Shown here one piece after another: positions 21,765-22,574 of a DNA stretch of 22,574 nt. Below the pieces are notes generated by a model that saw only the letters and a list, made by a program, of their open reading frames with translations, was not told the DNA's origin and did no database searches. Source of the DNA: an uncultured Candidatus Peregrinibacteria bacterium (lineage in GTDB: Bacteria > Patescibacteriota > Gracilibacteria > Peribacterales > Peribacteraceae); the NCBI GenBank assembly GCA_903822115.1, contig CAIJNU010000095.1, forward strand, positions 1-22,574, given 5' to 3'. The position numbers and the translations under genes are program-made. How positions within the stretch are numbered: position 1 is the stretch's first letter; each line of letters begins with the position of its first letter.

Positions 21765-22573
21765 ACGACTTCCATCCTTCATGGCATGCCACGAATGACG
21801 ATGCGAATGTGCCGCGCAGCGTACCCATCGGAGGCAGATCGTCCACCCGGATTCCCGTGAGCAAGAACGTGACGGTGTCACGCATGCCCGCGGCAGTGCT
21901 CGGGATCCTCGTCGTAATTCTCGTCGGCATTCTCTACACGCGGGGCATGTTGGATGTGAGGGGCGATGTCACAACGAGTACTTCCAGCAGCCCTGCGGAT
22001 CGAATGGAGATTCACCTCACGGAGAGTGGAGCGAGTCCCGCAGCCGCGCACGCTCACCCGGGACAAACCATCACATGGATTAACGATCGATCTACAGCGC
22101 AAATTCTCCAATCAGATAACATCAAAGACGGCAGCGGAGAGACCCTCTACAGTTCTCTCATTCAGCCAGGCGCCAGCATCGATTTCGTGATCTCTCCGAA
22201 GCAGGACTTCGGCAAGTATGATTACGGTTCGATCACGTCAAAATCCCTGACGGGGACACTCATCATCGATCCCACGACATCCTCGACGCCTCTAGCCCAG
22301 TCTTCATCGTCATCTATTTCGTCTACGTTCATGGTTGACCTTGAAATCTCAAGTGAAGCTTCGTCGCTGACGACATCCTCCGTCTCTTCGCAGGATTCGC
22401 AAATCCCACACAACCCCTACACGGTGACGAGCCACTACTTCAGGCCGCTCCTCGCGGGGGCTAAGTCTATTCCATCGCCCTCGACCTCTCTCCATTCCGG
22501 AGCCCCGTCCCTTCCACTCGCCGCCCGGTACGGTAAACAATATAGCCACCATCTCCCAAAAAGTCAGGATTGA
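21761..22573 (+). CDS. membrane-anchored cupredoxin-like protein
   Basis: A 270-aa protein starting at GTG 21761, which overlaps the cohesin stop as GTGA. A cytoplasmic N-terminus (1-42) leads into one membrane helix (43-60), then a cupredoxin-like beta domain (about 82-170): AHPGQTITWINDRST, SSLIQPGASIDFVI, and YDYGSITSKSLTGTLIID. The remainder (171-270) is a Ser/Thr-rich, probably disordered stalk. In plastocyanin-like domains copper is held by one His after the W-x-N-x-D strand and by Cys, His and Met in Y-x-C-x-x-H-x-x-M. Here these positions read A/Q, G, T and L, so type 1 copper binding is unlikely. It probably belongs to the same surface assembly as the two preceding genes. The frame ends at TGA 22571-22573. 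Confidence 0.8.
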   Translation: MNDFHPSWHATNDDANVPRSVPIGGRSSTRIPVSKNVTVSRMPAAVLGILVVILVGILYTRGMLDVRGDVTTSTSSSPADRMEIHLTESGASPAAAHAHPGQTITWINDRSTAQILQSDNIKDGSGETLYSSLIQPGASIDFVISPKQDFGKYDYGSITSKSLTGTLIIDPTTSSTPLAQSSSSSISSTFMVDLEISSEASSLTTSSVSSQDSQIPHNPYTVTSHYFRPLLAGAKSIPSPSTSLHSGAPSLPLAARYGKQYSHHLPKSQD

Positions 22574-22574
22574 A

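Noticed and set aside
1..22574. CRISPR arrays, insertion sequences, phage genes or an origin of replication.
   Set aside because: No regularly spaced repeats, transposase, integrase, phage structural gene or DnaA-box cluster was seen.

Overview
The window looks like part of a small, gene-dense bacterial chromosome of roughly 50-55% GC. The gene repertoire would fit a Candidate Phyla Radiation lineage, perhaps one related to Peregrinibacteria/Peribacteria. That placement is inference from gene content and style only: very short intergenic gaps, an SLH surface protein, a cohesin/dockerin pair, divergent versions of universal genes, and no convincing Shine-Dalgarno sequence before any start I examined. 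There is no rRNA or marker phylogeny here to prove it.

Layout. (1) 1-2375: the cut 5' end of a minus-strand tRNA, REP-like hairpins, and priA. (2) 2331-6375, minus strand: a DUF4870-like membrane protein, then pyrH and frr (UMP kinase, ribosome recycling), then a PurQ-type amidotransferase with a long unknown C-terminal extension, a SpoU/TrmH RNA methyltransferase translationally coupled to it, and an unknown 161-aa protein. (3) 6457-6740: an intact tRNA-Arg(UCU) flanked by a copy of its own 5' end upstream and of its 3' end downstream. (4) 6769-10289, plus strand: a lipoprotein, an SLH-domain surface protein, a possible 71-aa protein and pyruvate kinase. (5) 10286-11673, minus strand: rsmH followed by an FtsL-like division protein. 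(6) 11791-14451: an L,D-transpeptidase-like protein with an altered active-site motif, tRNA-Ser(GCU), a PD-(D/E)XK nuclease with four cysteines (minus strand) and an EamA transporter. (7) 14503-19856: carB with a disturbed 5' end, greA, a charged coiled-coil protein, and holA on the minus strand. (8) 20015-22573: a tight three-gene operon of membrane-anchored or exported proteins (dockerin, cohesin + FN3, cupredoxin-like) behind a strong promoter.

The genes cover DNA replication and restart (PriA, HolA), translation (Frr, RsmH, tRNAs), nucleotide synthesis (PyrH, CarB, PurQ), glycolysis (Pyk) and cell-envelope construction. The most interesting parts are the cohesin-dockerin operon and a recurrent promoter-start geometry: a TATAAT-like -10 box lies only 6-8 nt before the start codon of at least seven genes, which predicts leaderless mRNAs. 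Several proteins have lost family-typical residues (PriA second zinc site, transpeptidase motif, cupredoxin copper ligands).
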